Shown here piece after piece: positions 34,583 to 43,903 of a stretch of 64,000 nt of DNA (positions are counted from its first letter, which is position 1; each line of letters starts with the position of its first letter). Under the pieces are notes generated by a model. It was given only the letters and a program-made list of their open reading frames with translations. It ran no database searches and was not told where the DNA came from. The stretch is from Arthrobacter sp. AL12 (GTDB lineage: Bacteria > Actinomycetota > Actinomycetes > Actinomycetales > Micrococcaceae): the NCBI RefSeq assembly GCF_029960645.1, contig NZ_JASBQY010000003.1, positions 111,312 through 175,311 on the forward strand. Direction: 5' to 3'. The position numbers were made by a program, and so were the translations under genes.

Positions 34583-36202
34583 TCAGTTCCCTTCCCTGAT
34601 GGTGACGTTGCTGAAAGTGCCGTTGATCTCCACGACCAGCATTTCTCCCGGCTTGCCGGTGTGGTAATTGCTTACCTGTTTGGTCATGCCCCCGTGGCTC
34701 TGGCTGCCCTCATTGAGGTTGCCCATGGTCATATCGGCGCGGATCTGCACCGGAACCGTGTCCGGGATGACCACCGTGAGGTTGCTCGCGGTCGCGTCGA
34801 TGGGGACCACCAGGTCGGTCCTCAGCGGCGGGTTGATCGCGAGCCTCGTCAGGTCCACGGTCCCGGTGCCCGCGGTGATGTCGAAACCGGCCCGGGCCTG
34901 CTCGGTACTCACCGGTGACCAGTCGGCGTTCTGCGGGCGGAAGCGGTCGCCGTTGGGAAGCACGTTGAAGATGCCGCCAACGATCAAGGCGACCACGGCG
35001 AAGAATCCGAGAATGCCTGAGGTGCGGCCCCGCAGGCCGGCGACGAGGATGCCAAGGCCCAGGACCACCGCGGCGCTTGCCCAGACGACAGCATTGCTGG
35101 AGGTGCCGAGGTCGATCACGTTGGCCAGGTCGAGGGCTTTGAGGCCGCCGCCCACCAGCAGGGCCAGACCCGCGGTGACCGCGACGGCGGGGGCGCCGGG
35201 GCCGAAGTTCCGGGTCTTGGCCTGCGGGACGGGCCCGCCGCCAGGCACCGGCTGGTAGCCGCCCCCGGAGGGAGGAGTGGGACCGGCGGGCGGAGGCGTA
35301 CCCCAGCCCGTGCCCGGCACCGTTGACACGCCGTAGCGGGGCAGCGGGGCCGATGCGCCGTGGCCGGTGGTGGCGAACGGGGCCGTCGGCGTTGACGGGT
35401 TGGCCGGGTTCGGCGGATAGCCGGGGCTTGCCGGGCCGCCGGCCCGGGGGCTCGAGGACATCGGAGTGACTCCATTCCGGGACTTGTTGCGCTGTGTCAG
35501 GTAGTAGACGAGGTAGATGGCGCTACCTACCCAGAGGACAGTCCAGAGGAGGGGGCCGAAGCCATAGCGGTCCCAGCCCCAAACCCCGGTGCCCAGGCTG
35601 GGGAAGCCGAGGATGGTGGCGATCAGGGCACCGGTCATTCCGGACGACCAGCGGCCGGCGGCGGCCTCCTCGACGTGGATGCGGCCGTCGGGTTCGGGCA
35701 GGAGGGCCCAGGCGATGCCGTAGAGGAGGACGCCGACGCCGGCAAAGACTGCCAGGACGATCAGGATGCCGCGGACAACCAGCGGGTCGACACCGAGGCG
35801 CTGGGCGATGCCGCTGGCAACGCCCCCGACCCAGCGCTCGCGTCCCCTGTATACGCCCTGGCTTCGGATCCATTCGAAGAAACTCTCCGGCTGGCTGCCG
35901 GCCGCCGGGGGTGTCGGGCCGTAGTAGGGCGGCGGGGGCGGCAGCGTCCCTGCGCCGCCGGCGCCTGCGGAAAAGTCCAAGGGGAGAGTCGCGGAAGTGT
36001 CCAGCGGCAGGGTGGCGGAAGTGTCCAGCGGAAGGGTGGCGGAAGTGTCGGCCGTTTGACCGGCCGGCCGTGCCGCGGTTTGCCCGGTATTTGTGCCTGT
36101 ATTTGTGCCGGCATTTGTCCCTGTATTGGTCCCTGCGGGGGGTCCGGCGTTACCGCCTGAAGGGTCGTTGCCTTCATCGGGGTGCTCAGTGTGCGGATTC
36201 AT
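34583..36202 (-). CDS. PspC-domain protein with C-terminal toastrack domain
   Basis: This 539-residue membrane protein has a low-complexity N-terminus rich in Asn/Thr/Gly with three copies of DTSATLPL (about 52-75). A PspC domain (RWVGGVASGIAQRLGVDPLVVRG) follows, then several membrane helices and a Pro/Gly-rich linker. The C-terminal domain (TVDLTRLAINPPLRTDLVVP, LTVVIPDTVPVQIRAD) resembles LiaF/DUF4097 toastrack beta-sandwiches. Such proteins sense envelope damage and restrain a LiaS-type kinase. Divergently placed next to it is exactly such a kinase carrying its own PspC domain. Confidence 0.82.
   Translation of the reverse strand: MNPHTEHPDEGNDPSGGNAGPPAGTNTGTNAGTNTGTNTGQTAARPAGQTADTSATLPLDTSATLPLDTSATLPLDFSAGAGGAGTLPPPPPYYGPTPPAAGSQPESFFEWIRSQGVYRGRERWVGGVASGIAQRLGVDPLVVRGILIVLAVFAGVGVLLYGIAWALLPEPDGRIHVEEAAAGRWSSGMTGALIATILGFPSLGTGVWGWDRYGFGPLLWTVLWVGSAIYLVYYLTQRNKSRNGVTPMSSSPRAGGPASPGYPPNPANPSTPTAPFATTGHGASAPLPRYGVSTVPGTGWGTPPPAGPTPPSGGGYQPVPGGGPVPQAKTRNFGPGAPAVAVTAGLALLVGGGLKALDLANVIDLGTSSNAVVWASAAVVLGLGILVAGLRGRTSGILGFFAVVALIVGGIFNVLPNGDRFRPQNADWSPVSTEQARAGFDITAGTGTVDLTRLAINPPLRTDLVVPIDATASNLTVVIPDTVPVQIRADMTMGNLNEGSQSHGGMTKQVSNYHTGKPGEMLVVEINGTFSNVTIREGN
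35979..36050 (-). repeat. Three 24-bp tandem repeats encoding DTSATLPL
   Basis: Three consecutive 24-bp units differ at only a few positions and each encode DTSATLPL in the cytoplasmic N-terminus of the PspC/toastrack protein. The reading frame is kept, so copy number could change without loss of the gene. Confidence 0.85.
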
Positions 36203-36326
36203 ACTCCGATCCTCCCGTCCGCCGGGAATCCGCTCTACTGGGGAACACCCTGAACTGTCCCTGAGTCACCCCCGGTTGGGGCCGAAAACAGGTCCGGGGA
36301 ACCCTGATCCGTGTTTGGATTGAGTC

Positions 36327-37643
36327 ATGACAACCGCCGCTTCCCGCCCGCCGCTGGTTCGCGGCAGCGACCGGATGATTGCCGGGGTCTGTGCCGGCCT
36401 CGCCCGGCACCTGGGCTGGCCGGTGCGCATGGTCCGCCTCGGGATGGCGGTGGCCGCGCTCGCCGGGGGCGCCGGCGTCGCCTTCTACGCCTGGCTCTGG
36501 ATCATGGTTCCCACTGCGGATGAAAGCGCAAAACGCAATGCCCGACAGCCGGCGTCGCCGATTGCCCCGGCGGTCGCACCGGCAGGGGCACCGGCAGCGG
36601 CAGTTCCTGCCGATTCCTGGTGGAGCAGCGTCACCGGCATGCGCTACGGCAAGGAAATCCTGCTCGGGGCCGGTCTGCTGCTGGCCGCCGGCATCCTGAT
36701 CGCCCGCATGCTCGGCGTGGATGTGCCGCTCGGGACCCTCATCCCGGTTGCTGCCATCCTGGGCGGCGCGGCCATCGCCTGGATGCAGCTGGACGAGACC
36801 CGCCGGGCCGGCCTGGTGGACAAGACCAAGGCGGACCAGGCCGGCGGCTGGGCCCGCCTCGCGGCCGGGCTGGCCCTCGTGGTGAGCGGGGTCCTGGTCA
36901 TGGTGTCCGGCTCCGGGTCCTGGGAACAGACCTGGCTTGCCCTGCTGTCTTCGGTGGCCGTGCTCGGCGGCGTGGCCCTGGTCCTCCTGCCCTGGGGGCT
37001 GAAATTCTGGCGCGACCTCGAGGCGGAGCGGGCCGGCCGGGTCCGCGCGACCGAACGCGCCGAGATCGCCGCCCACCTGCACGACTCCGTGCTGCAGACG
37101 CTGGCACTGATCCAGCGCCGCGCCGGCAGCGAGTCCGACGTCATCCGCCTGGCCCGGGCCCAGGAGCGTGAGCTCCGGGGCTGGCTGTACCGGGATCCGG
37201 GCAAGGACGCCGGTCAGCTCTCGGAGGGCATCAAAACCGCGGCGGCGGAAGTGGAAGACTCCCTGGGCCATGCCGTCGAGGTCGTCACGGTGGGCGACTG
37301 CGCCATGACCGAACGCCACGAGGCACTCGTCCAGGCCGCCCGTGAGGCCATGCTGAATGCCGCCCGGCACGGCGGGGGCGCCGTGTCGGTCTACTTGGAA
37401 GTCACTGACGGCGCGGCGGAAGTCTTCGTCAAGGACCGCGGTCCGGGCTTCGATCCGGATGCCGTTCCCGCCGACCGGCTGGGGGTCCGCGAGTCGATCG
37501 TGGGCCGGATGAACCGGCACGGCGGAACCGCCACCATCAACAGCACCCAGGACGGCACCGAGGTGCGGCTCAGGCTGCCCCTGCCGGCGGGAGCACCCGC
37601 CGGGACTGCCGCCACGAACAGCAACGGAGAGGCAAGACTGTGA
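36327..37643 (+). CDS. PspC-fused sensor histidine kinase
   Basis: This 438-residue kinase begins with a PspC domain (GSDRMIAGVCAGLARHLGWPVRMVRLGMAVAAL, about residues 13-45). Further membrane helices (about 110-215) follow, then a cytoplasmic NarL-type kinase core with the phospho-acceptor His252 in EIAAHLHDSVLQTLALI. The ATPase part has EAMLNAARHGGG (N box) and DRGPGFDPDAVPADRLGVRESI (G boxes). It overlaps the response regulator gene by 4 nt. The fusion of PspC to the kinase suggests direct sensing of membrane stress, probably modulated by the divergent PspC/toastrack operon. Confidence 0.9.
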   Translation: MTTAASRPPLVRGSDRMIAGVCAGLARHLGWPVRMVRLGMAVAALAGGAGVAFYAWLWIMVPTADESAKRNARQPASPIAPAVAPAGAPAAAVPADSWWSSVTGMRYGKEILLGAGLLLAAGILIARMLGVDVPLGTLIPVAAILGGAAIAWMQLDETRRAGLVDKTKADQAGGWARLAAGLALVVSGVLVMVSGSGSWEQTWLALLSSVAVLGGVALVLLPWGLKFWRDLEAERAGRVRATERAEIAAHLHDSVLQTLALIQRRAGSESDVIRLARAQERELRGWLYRDPGKDAGQLSEGIKTAAAEVEDSLGHAVEVVTVGDCAMTERHEALVQAAREAMLNAARHGGGAVSVYLEVTDGAAEVFVKDRGPGFDPDAVPADRLGVRESIVGRMNRHGGTATINSTQDGTEVRLRLPLPAGAPAGTAATNSNGEARL

Positions 37644-38314
37644 GCAACACCGAAGCCGGGAGCCCGGCCCGGGGGATCCGCGTAGTGATCGTCGACGACC
37701 ACGCCATCTTCCGGTCCGGCCTGAAGGCGGACCTGGACCCGGACATCGTCGTGGCGGGCGAGGCAGGAACGGTGGAGGACGCCGTCGCCGTGATCGCCGC
37801 CGTGCGTCCCGACGTCGTGCTCCTGGATGTGCACCTGCCCGGCGGGCTCGGCGGCGGCGGACGGGAGGTGCTGGCCGGTTCCGCGCCCCTGCTGGGCAGC
37901 ACCCGGTTCCTGGCCCTCAGCGTCTCGGACGCGGCCGAGGACGTCGTCTCGGTGATCCGGTCCGGGGCCCGCGGCTACGTCACCAAGACCATTTCCGGAG
38001 CGGAAATTTCCGATGCCGTCCGCCGCGTCGCCGGCGGGGACGCCGTCTTCTCGCCCCGGCTGGCGGGCTTCGTGCTGGACGCCTTCGGGACCGCCCCGGC
38101 GGACATTGCCGACGACGAGCTGGACCGGCTCTCCGCCCGCGAACTCGAGGTGATGCGGCTGATCGCCCGCGGCTACAGCTACAAGGAGGTCGCCAAGGAG
38201 CTGTTCATCTCGATCAAGACCGTGGAGACCCACGTCTCGGCGGTGCTGCGCAAACTCCAGCTCTCCAGCCGGCACGAACTCACCCGCTGGGCCGCCGAAC
38301 GCCGGCTCCTCTAG
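37640..38314 (+). CDS. LuxR-type response regulator of the PspC kinase
   Basis: This 224-residue regulator has a receiver domain (VVIVDDHAIFRSGL, phosphorylated Asp63 in LLDVHLPGG, and VTKTIS with the conserved Lys). A LuxR/FixJ DNA-binding domain follows (LSARELEVMRLIARGYSYKEVAKELFISIKTVETHVSAVLRKL). The GTG start overlaps the kinase stop (GTGA), giving a coupled two-component system. Likely targets are the divergent PspC operon and its own promoter; this is inference from position. Confidence 0.93.
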   Translation: MSNTEAGSPARGIRVVIVDDHAIFRSGLKADLDPDIVVAGEAGTVEDAVAVIAAVRPDVVLLDVHLPGGLGGGGREVLAGSAPLLGSTRFLALSVSDAAEDVVSVIRSGARGYVTKTISGAEISDAVRRVAGGDAVFSPRLAGFVLDAFGTAPADIADDELDRLSARELEVMRLIARGYSYKEVAKELFISIKTVETHVSAVLRKLQLSSRHELTRWAAERRLL

Positions 38315-38320
38315 CCAAGG

Positions 38321-38379
38321 ATGCGCTACCACTTAGGGTCCTTATCGCGCTGGCATAAGGACCCTAAGTGATAGCGCAT
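38321..38379. repeat. Long near-perfect palindrome (25-bp arms)
   Basis: The arms 38321-38345 and 38355-38379 are complementary at 24 of 25 positions, with a 9-nt loop. The core is CACTTAGGGTCCTTAT paired with ATAAGGACCCTAAGTG. It fills the gap between the convergent response regulator and aminotransferase genes. It may terminate both transcripts, but arm length and lack of T-runs look more like an extragenic palindromic repeat. Confidence 0.85.
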
Positions 38380-38395
38380 CGGGGGTTTTAGGCCG

Positions 38396-39613
38396 CTATT
38401 TTGCCTTGCCGAGGAAGTCCTGCAGCCGGGCGACGCCGGTGGCGAGGTCCTCGTCGCCCAGGGCGTAGGAGAGGCGCAGGTAGCCGGAGGGGCCAAAAGC
38501 CTCGCCCGGAACCACGGCCACCTCGACCTCATCCAGGATCAGGGTGGCCAGCTCCGCCGAGGTCGACGGCCGGACGGGACCCTTCGCGGACGGGAACTCC
38601 CTGCCGAGCAGGGCACGGACGTCCGCGTAGACGTAGAAGGCGCCCTTCGGCGTCGGGCATTCCACGCCCTCGATGGCATTCAGTCCGGCCACGATGGCTT
38701 TGCGGCGGCGGTCGAAGGCGAGTTTCATCTCGTCGACGGCGGTCAGCGGACCGGACACTGCGGCGATGGCGGCGACCTGCATGATGTTCGAGACGTTGGA
38801 CGTGGCGTGCGACTGCAGGTTGGTGGCGGCCTTGATGACGTCGGCCGGACCGATCATCCAGCCCACGCGCCAGCCGGTCATGGCATAGGTCTTGGCAACA
38901 CCGTTGAGGATGACAACCTTGTCGCCCAACTCGGGGACGGCCGTGGCAATCGAGGTGAAGGGCACGCCGTCGTACGTCAGGTGCTCATAGATCTCATCCG
39001 TGACCACCCACAGTCCCTTGGCCGCGGCCCACTGGCCGATTTCCCTGACCTGCTCCGGTGAGTACACGGCGCCCGTGGGGTTGGAGGGGGAGACGAAGAG
39101 CAGGATCTTGGTGCGGTCCGTGAGGGCGGCCTCAAGCTGATCCACCGTGACCAGGTATCCCTGCTCCGGCCCGGCGAAGACCTCAACCGGCACGCCTCCC
39201 GCGAGCCGGATGGCCTCCGGGTAGGTGGTCCAGAACGGCGTGGGGACAATGACCTCGTCGCCCGGATCGAGCAGTGTCGCGAAAGTGTTGTACACGGCCT
39301 GCTTGCCGCCGTTGGTGACCAGCACCTGGGCCGCCTCGGCCTTGTAGCCGGAATCCCGGAGTGTCTTGGCCGCGATGGCCTGCTTCAGCTCCGGCAGCCC
39401 GCCCGCCGGTGAATAGCGGTGGTATTTGGGCTGGCTGGCGGCTTCGATGGCCGCCTGCACGATGTATTCGGGGGTCGGGAAGTCCGGCTCGCCGGCGCCG
39501 AAGCCGATGACCGGCCGGCCGGCCGCCTTCAGCGCCTTCGCTTTGGCATCAACAGCTAACGTGGCGGATTCGGCTATGGCGGAAATACGCTGTGAAATGC
39601 GGGCGGCAGGCAT
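38396..39613 (-). CDS. Pyridoxal phosphate aminotransferase, aspartate type
   Basis: This 405-residue class I aminotransferase most likely moves amino groups between aspartate and 2-oxoglutarate. Features are [13 protein letters not shown] near the N-terminus, [14 protein letters not shown], the [11 protein letters not shown] block, and the PLP lysine Lys241 in [15 protein letters not shown]. The conserved actinobacterial order aspC / tRNA-Trp / secE / nusG supports an AspC identity. The stop lies 17 nt from a long palindrome at the convergent junction. Confidence 0.88.
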   Translation of the reverse strand: MPAARISQRISAIAESATLAVDAKAKALKAAGRPVIGFGAGEPDFPTPEYIVQAAIEAASQPKYHRYSPAGGLPELKQAIAAKTLRDSGYKAEAAQVLVTNGGKQAVYNTFATLLDPGDEVIVPTPFWTTYPEAIRLAGGVPVEVFAGPEQGYLVTVDQLEAALTDRTKILLFVSPSNPTGAVYSPEQVREIGQWAAAKGLWVVTDEIYEHLTYDGVPFTSIATAVPELGDKVVILNGVAKTYAMTGWRVGWMIGPADVIKAATNLQSHATSNVSNIMQVAAIAAVSGPLTAVDEMKLAFDRRRKAIVAGLNAIEGVECPTPKGAFYVYADVRALLGREFPSAKGPVRPSTSAELATLILDEVEVAVVPGEAFGPSGYLRLSYALGDEDLATGVARLQDFLGKAK

Positions 39614-39923
39614 CGCGGGTCCATTCTTCGCTAGCAGCTTCGGCGGCTGTTTGTGGGATTCGACGGAACCTACTCTATGCTGTTCACCGGATCGTCCGCG
39701 GTGCCGGCGTGGAAATGTGACCGCATATTGGTCGGATGTTTTCGCAGCTGGTTTATCGTCTCGGTGTCTCTCTGTTTTCCCGGTGAGGCGGGAGGGTCCG
39801 GCGGGCCGGTTCGACGTAGGCGCAGTTGTTGCGTAGACTGGTTCTCCGGTGTTGAAAACACGATGATGGTCTGCGCCTCAGGGAAGTCTGGGGCAAAAGG
39901 GCCGGAACTGGTTTTCGCTCCAT
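39614..39923 (+). promoter_or_regulatory. Intergenic region with tRNA-Trp / secE promoter
   Basis: This 310-nt gap holds no convincing gene. TTCGAC (39810-39815) and TAGACT (39834-39839) are spaced by 18 nt and would start a transcript about 80 nt before the tRNA. The promoter of the divergent aminotransferase must also lie here but was not resolved. Confidence 0.5.
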
Positions 39924-39996
39924 AGGGTAGTGGCGCAATTGGTAGCGCAGCGGTCTCCAAAACCGCAGGTTGCAGGTTCGAGTCCTGTCTGCCCTG
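39924..39996 (+). tRNA. tRNA-Trp (CCA anticodon)
   Basis: This 73-nt gene folds into a cloverleaf. The acceptor arm AGGGTAG pairs with CTGCCCT (one G-U), the anticodon stem GCGGT/ACCGC holds the loop CTCCAAA with anticodon CCA, and the T arm contains GGTTCGAGTCC. The discriminator is G39996 and no CCA end is encoded. It lies directly upstream of secE, as in many actinobacteria. Confidence 0.97.
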
Positions 39997-40089
39997 CGCA
40001 AGCTGTTCCGGGTTCTCCGGAACAAGCGCAGCAACCATGGTTCAGTTCAGAGCCGGGTATCCGACATTGCGAGGATGAGTGAGGACCAG

Positions 40090-40359
40090 GTGACCGAAAC
40101 GGCTGCAAGCAGCTCCAGTGGCCGCCCCGCCAAGAACGCCCCCAAGGCAGGTTTCTTCGCTCGAATCGCGCTCTTCGTCCGCCAGGTCATCGGCGAACTG
40201 AAGAAGGTCGTTGCACCGACCCGCAAGGAACTGATCAACTACACCCTCGTGGTGCTGGTGTTCGTGGTCATCATGATGCTCATCGTCACCCTGCTCGATC
40301 TGGCCTTCGGGATCGGAGTGGGCTGGGTCTTCGGCGGCACGGGCCCCACGGACAGCTAA
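40090..40359 (+). CDS. secE: Preprotein translocase subunit SecE
   Basis: This small (about 89 residues) essential subunit of the SecYEG channel has a cytoplasmic amphipathic segment (FFARIALFVRQVIGELKKVVAPTRKEL, with the conserved WPTR-like APTRKEL) and one membrane helix (YTLVVLVFVVIMMLIVTLLDLAF). The GTG at 40090 is preferred because GAGG lies 5 nt before it. An ATG at 40075 adds five residues but abuts its GAGG. The gene is 94 nt after tRNA-Trp, probably in one transcript. Confidence 0.9.
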   Translation: MTETAASSSSGRPAKNAPKAGFFARIALFVRQVIGELKKVVAPTRKELINYTLVVLVFVVIMMLIVTLLDLAFGIGVGWVFGGTGPTDS

Positions 40360-40474
40360 GGCGACCGGTCCGCAGACTGCGTGGATAACCACCGGGATTC
40401 CGGGGGATCCGCGGGGTGTGCGGAATTGAGTCATTTAAATAGGCATGTTAGGCAATGAGGAAGCAGGAGACCAA

Positions 40475-41341
40475 GTGTCTGAGCAGGAGCTCGAGGTAAC
40501 TGAGACTGAGCTGGATAAGAGCCAGGACGCCGCGGTGGAAACCGGGGAAGCGTCCGAGGCTGTGTCTGCTGCGCCCGAAACCGACGTCGCTGACGAGGCC
40601 GGAGACACGGCAGAGGCCGCCGCTGACGAGTCCGCCGAGGCAGACGCCGAGGCAGGAACAGTCGCCGAAGCCGGCGAGGAAGCAGCAGAAGGCGACGACG
40701 AGTCGGCAGACGCACTGGCCGCCGCTGCAGCCGCCGCCGAGGTCGATCCGGCCGACGAATTCAAGGCCAAGCTGCGCCGCCAGGAAGGTGACTGGTACGT
40801 CATCCACTCCTACGCAGGCTACGAGAACCGCGTCAAGGCCAACCTGGAAACCCGCATCCAGACTCTGGACATGGAAGATTACATCTTCGAAATCCAGGTT
40901 CCGATGGAGGAAGTCGTTGAGATCAAGAATGCTCAGCGCAAGGTCATCAACCGCGTCCGCATCCCCGGTTACGTCCTGGTCCGCATGGACCTGACGGATG
41001 CATCCTGGGGCGCCGTCCGCCACACCCCCGGCGTCACCGGCTTCGTGGGCAATGCCCACAATCCGGTCCCGCTGCGCCTCGATGAGGTCTTCTCCATGCT
41101 CGCCCCGGTCTTCGAAGAAGAGCAGGCCGAGAAGGGCAAGCCGGTCAAGCACGCCGCCGCGCAGATCGACGTCGACTTCGAAGTTGGCGAGTCCGTCATC
41201 GTCAAGGAAGGTCCGTTCGAGACCCTTCCGGCCACGATCTCCGAAATCAAGGTGGATTCCCAGACCCTCGTGGTGCTGGTCTCCATCTTCGAACGCGAGA
41301 CCCCGGTCACGCTGGCCTTCAACCAGGTCAGCAAGATCTAG
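40475..41341 (+). CDS. nusG: Transcription antitermination factor NusG
   Basis: This 288-residue protein binds RNA polymerase and couples it to Rho and the ribosome. A long acidic Glu/Ala/Asp-rich N-terminal extension (about 100 residues) typical of actinobacteria precedes the NGN domain ([42 protein letters not shown]). The KOW domain follows ([21 protein letters not shown]). The GTG at 40475 was chosen over an ATG at 40445 because AGGAG lies 6 nt before it. Confidence 0.95.
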   Translation: MSEQELEVTETELDKSQDAAVETGEASEAVSAAPETDVADEAGDTAEAAADESAEADAEAGTVAEAGEEAAEGDDESADALAAAAAAAEVDPADEFKAKLRRQEGDWYVIHSYAGYENRVKANLETRIQTLDMEDYIFEIQVPMEEVVEIKNAQRKVINRVRIPGYVLVRMDLTDASWGAVRHTPGVTGFVGNAHNPVPLRLDEVFSMLAPVFEEEQAEKGKPVKHAAAQIDVDFEVGESVIVKEGPFETLPATISEIKVDSQTLVVLVSIFERETPVTLAFNQVSKI

Positions 41342-41472
41342 CTTTTCCCCACAGAATTCGCCCCGGGCTGCCCGCTTTAGCAGCCAGGTGCGGCCGGCCG
41401 CCTCGCCATGGCGGCCACCAACCTGAGGCACGCTCCTGTGTCCCAGGAAATATTTGAGAGAAGGACCCTACA

Positions 41473-41904
41473 TTGGCTCCCAAGAAGAAGGTCACCGGCC
41501 TCATCAAGCTGCAGATCCAGGCAGGTGCCGCTAACCCGGCCCCGCCCATCGGTCCTGCGCTTGGCCAGCACGGTGTCAACATCATGGAATTCTGCAAGGC
41601 GTACAACGCTGCGACGGAAGCCCAGCGCGGCAACGTTATCCCCGTGGAAATCACGGTCTATGAGGACCGTTCCTTCACGTTCATCACCAAGACCCCGCCG
41701 GCTGCAGAGCTCATCAAGAAGGCTGCAGGCGTTGCCAAGGGTTCGCCCACCCCGCACACCGTCAAGGTTGCAAAGCTGACCCAGGCCCAGGTCAACGAGA
41801 TCGCCACCACCAAGATGGAAGACCTCAACGCCACCAGCCTGGAAGGCGCCGCGAAGATCATCGCCGGCACCGCCCGTTCCATGGGTATCACTGTCGAAGG
41901 CTAA
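41473..41904 (+). CDS. rplK: 50S ribosomal protein L11
   Basis: This 143-residue protein of the GTPase-associated centre binds 23S rRNA helices 43/44 and is the site of thiostrepton action. [31 protein letters not shown] is the conserved N-terminal domain with the proline hinge; the C-terminal domain ends [10 protein letters not shown]. The TTG start (MAPKKKVTG) follows AAGGA. It is 131 nt after nusG. Confidence 0.97.
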
Positions 41905-42039
41905 TAGCCTTCCCCGCCGGGCAACCGGCACCACCTAAACATTGAGATGTTGGGAACCCGGACAAACCGTTCGGAATTCCAACTGTGGCAGGGCCCAGCG
42001 CGGTCCGCAGACCACAACTGCACAAGGAGAATAAGCAGC

Positions 42040-42747
42040 ATGGCAAAGCGCAGCAAAGCATATGAGGCAGCCGCAGCCAAGATCGACGCGGAGAAGTTCT
42101 ACGCGCCGTTCGAGGCAGTGACGCTGGCCAAGGACACCAACCCGTCCAAGTTCGACGCCACCGTTGAGGTTGCTTTCCGCCTGGGTGTAGACCCGCGTAA
42201 GGCTGACCAGATGGTCCGCGGCACCGTTATCCTGCCGCACGGCACCGGTAAGACCGCCCGCGTCCTCGTTTTCGCAACGGGCGACAAGGCTGAGGCTGCA
42301 ATCGCAGCCGGCGCCGACTTCGTTGGTTCCGATGACCTGATCGAAAAGATCGCAGCCGGCTGGACCGACTTCGACGCCGCCGTCGCCACCCCTGACCTCA
42401 TGGGCAAGGTTGGCCGCCTCGGCAAGGTCCTGGGCCCGCGTAACCTGATGCCGAACCCGAAGACCGGCACCGTGACCGCTGACGTCGCCAAGGCCGTCAA
42501 CGACATCAAGGGCGGCAAGATCGACTTCCGCGTCGACAAGCACTCGAACCTGCACTTCATCATCGGCAAGGTTTCCTTCGACGCGCTGAAGCTGGCCGAG
42601 AACTACGCAGCCGCTCTGGAAGAGGTCCTGCGCCTCAAGCCGTCCGCTTCCAAGGGCCGCTACATCCAGAAGGCCACCGTCGCCACCACCTTCGGCCCGG
42701 GCATCTCGGTTGACCCCAACGTCACCAAGGTCCTGACCGAGGTCTAA
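42040..42747 (+). CDS. rplA: 50S ribosomal protein L1
   Basis: This 235-residue protein forms the mobile L1 stalk at the E site and often represses its own operon. Conserved blocks are [45 protein letters not shown] and [16 protein letters not shown]. The ATG follows AAGGAGA. A hairpin with a short T-run ends the transcript 30 nt after the stop, so the following GNAT genes are separate from the ribosomal operon. Confidence 0.97.
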   Translation: MAKRSKAYEAAAAKIDAEKFYAPFEAVTLAKDTNPSKFDATVEVAFRLGVDPRKADQMVRGTVILPHGTGKTARVLVFATGDKAEAAIAAGADFVGSDDLIEKIAAGWTDFDAAVATPDLMGKVGRLGKVLGPRNLMPNPKTGTVTADVAKAVNDIKGGKIDFRVDKHSNLHFIIGKVSFDALKLAENYAAALEEVLRLKPSASKGRYIQKATVATTFGPGISVDPNVTKVLTEV

Positions 42748-42777
42748 GCTGCACCGATTCACAGCAGCAACAGGAAC

Positions 42778-42816
42778 GGCCGTCCCGCATCCGCGGGCGG
42801 TCTTTTCTGCGTTCCG
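42778..42816 (+). terminator. Terminator after rplA
   Basis: GGCCGTCCCGC pairs imperfectly with GCGGGCGGTC around ATCC and is followed by TTTTC. It separates the L11-L1 operon from the GNAT genes. Confidence 0.7.
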
Positions 42817-42838
42817 GGGGACCGGCTACGCCGTCCCG

Positions 42839-43833
42839 GTGACTGCCGAGCCGTACCGCATAGAACGCCTCCTGATTCCGGACGGATGGCTGCCCGGTCG
42901 TGGGTCCGCTGCGGGGTCCTGGAGAACCTCCGCAGCGCTATGGTCCACGTCGATGTGCTCGAGGAGTTCAGCGGCCGGGGGATCGGACAGGCCCTGCTGC
43001 GTCACGCGGAAGGGCTGGCGGCCGCGGCGGGCCGCACTATCCTCCAGAGCTACACGGAGCATCCTTCAGGCTTCGACCCGGACGGCCGGGACACCGTCGT
43101 GAGGCCGGCCACCGGAACCGGAGCGGTTCCCGCCGACGCGCGGGGTGTCCGCTTTGCGCTGAAGGCCGGCTACCGGCTGGAGCAGGTCTCGCGTTTCAGC
43201 GCCCTGGATGTTCCCGCTCGTGCCGCGTCCTGGGATGCCCTGGACCGGCAGGCTGTGGCCCGGGCGGGGGATGAGTACGAGCTGCTGTCCTGGAGCGGAC
43301 GCTGCCCGGACGGGCACGCTGAGCAATTCGCGGTCCTGATGTCCCGGATGAGCACGGATGCACCAACCGGAGAACTAATCGTTGATGCCGAGCAGTGGGA
43401 CGTGGCCCGGGTCCGGCACGTGGAGGACACCTGGCGGCACGCCGGCCTGGTGCCGCTCGTGGCGGTAGCGCGGCACCGGAGCAGCAGGGAGCTGGCCGCC
43501 TATTCCATCCTGCAGCTTTCGCCGGCGAAGCCCTGGCTGGCCAACCAGGACGACACCCTCGTCGCCGCCCGCCACCGGGGGCACCGCCTGGGCATGCTCG
43601 TCAAGATCCGCAACCTCCGCCGCCTGCTCGCCGAGTACCCGGCGGTGGAACGCGTCATCACGTTCAACGCCGCGGAAAACGACCATATGCTCGCCATCAA
43701 CGTGGCGCTCGGATTCCGCCCCGCCGGCTACGACGGCGAATGGCAGCGGAGCGTCGACGCCGCCGGCCGCGGGGCGGAGCGGGTCCGGCGCACATCGGAC
43801 GATGGAACGCCGACGCAAACCGGCATATGCTGA
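42839..43833 (+). pseudogene. GNAT acetyltransferase, damaged by internal deletion
   Basis: This copy is a paralogue of the next gene (43904-45013). Its N-terminus is readable from the GTG at 42839 (EPYRIERLLIPDGW), but the continuing homology (LENLRSAMVHVDVLEEFSGRGIG) is in another frame. Measured against the paralogue, 172 nt are missing between these blocks, which is not a multiple of three. The rest is open to 43833 and retains the second GNAT half. A shorter protein from the ATG at 42886 is possible but has no ribosome site and would lack much of the first acetyl-CoA domain. Confidence 0.7.
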
Positions 43834-43903
43834 CCGTGGAGCCCTGTTTATTGCAGGAATCCGGTACCCGTAGATGGCAGAACAGCTGGGGATGATGCCC
43901 GTT

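Noticed and set aside
35979-36050. CRISPR-like array from the triplicated 24-bp units
   Set aside because: There are no spacers, and the units are in frame within a PspC-protein gene.
39653-39925. A 90-codon frame between the aminotransferase and tRNA-Trp
   Set aside because: It runs into the tRNA, has no ribosome site, and lies across the probable tRNA-Trp promoter.
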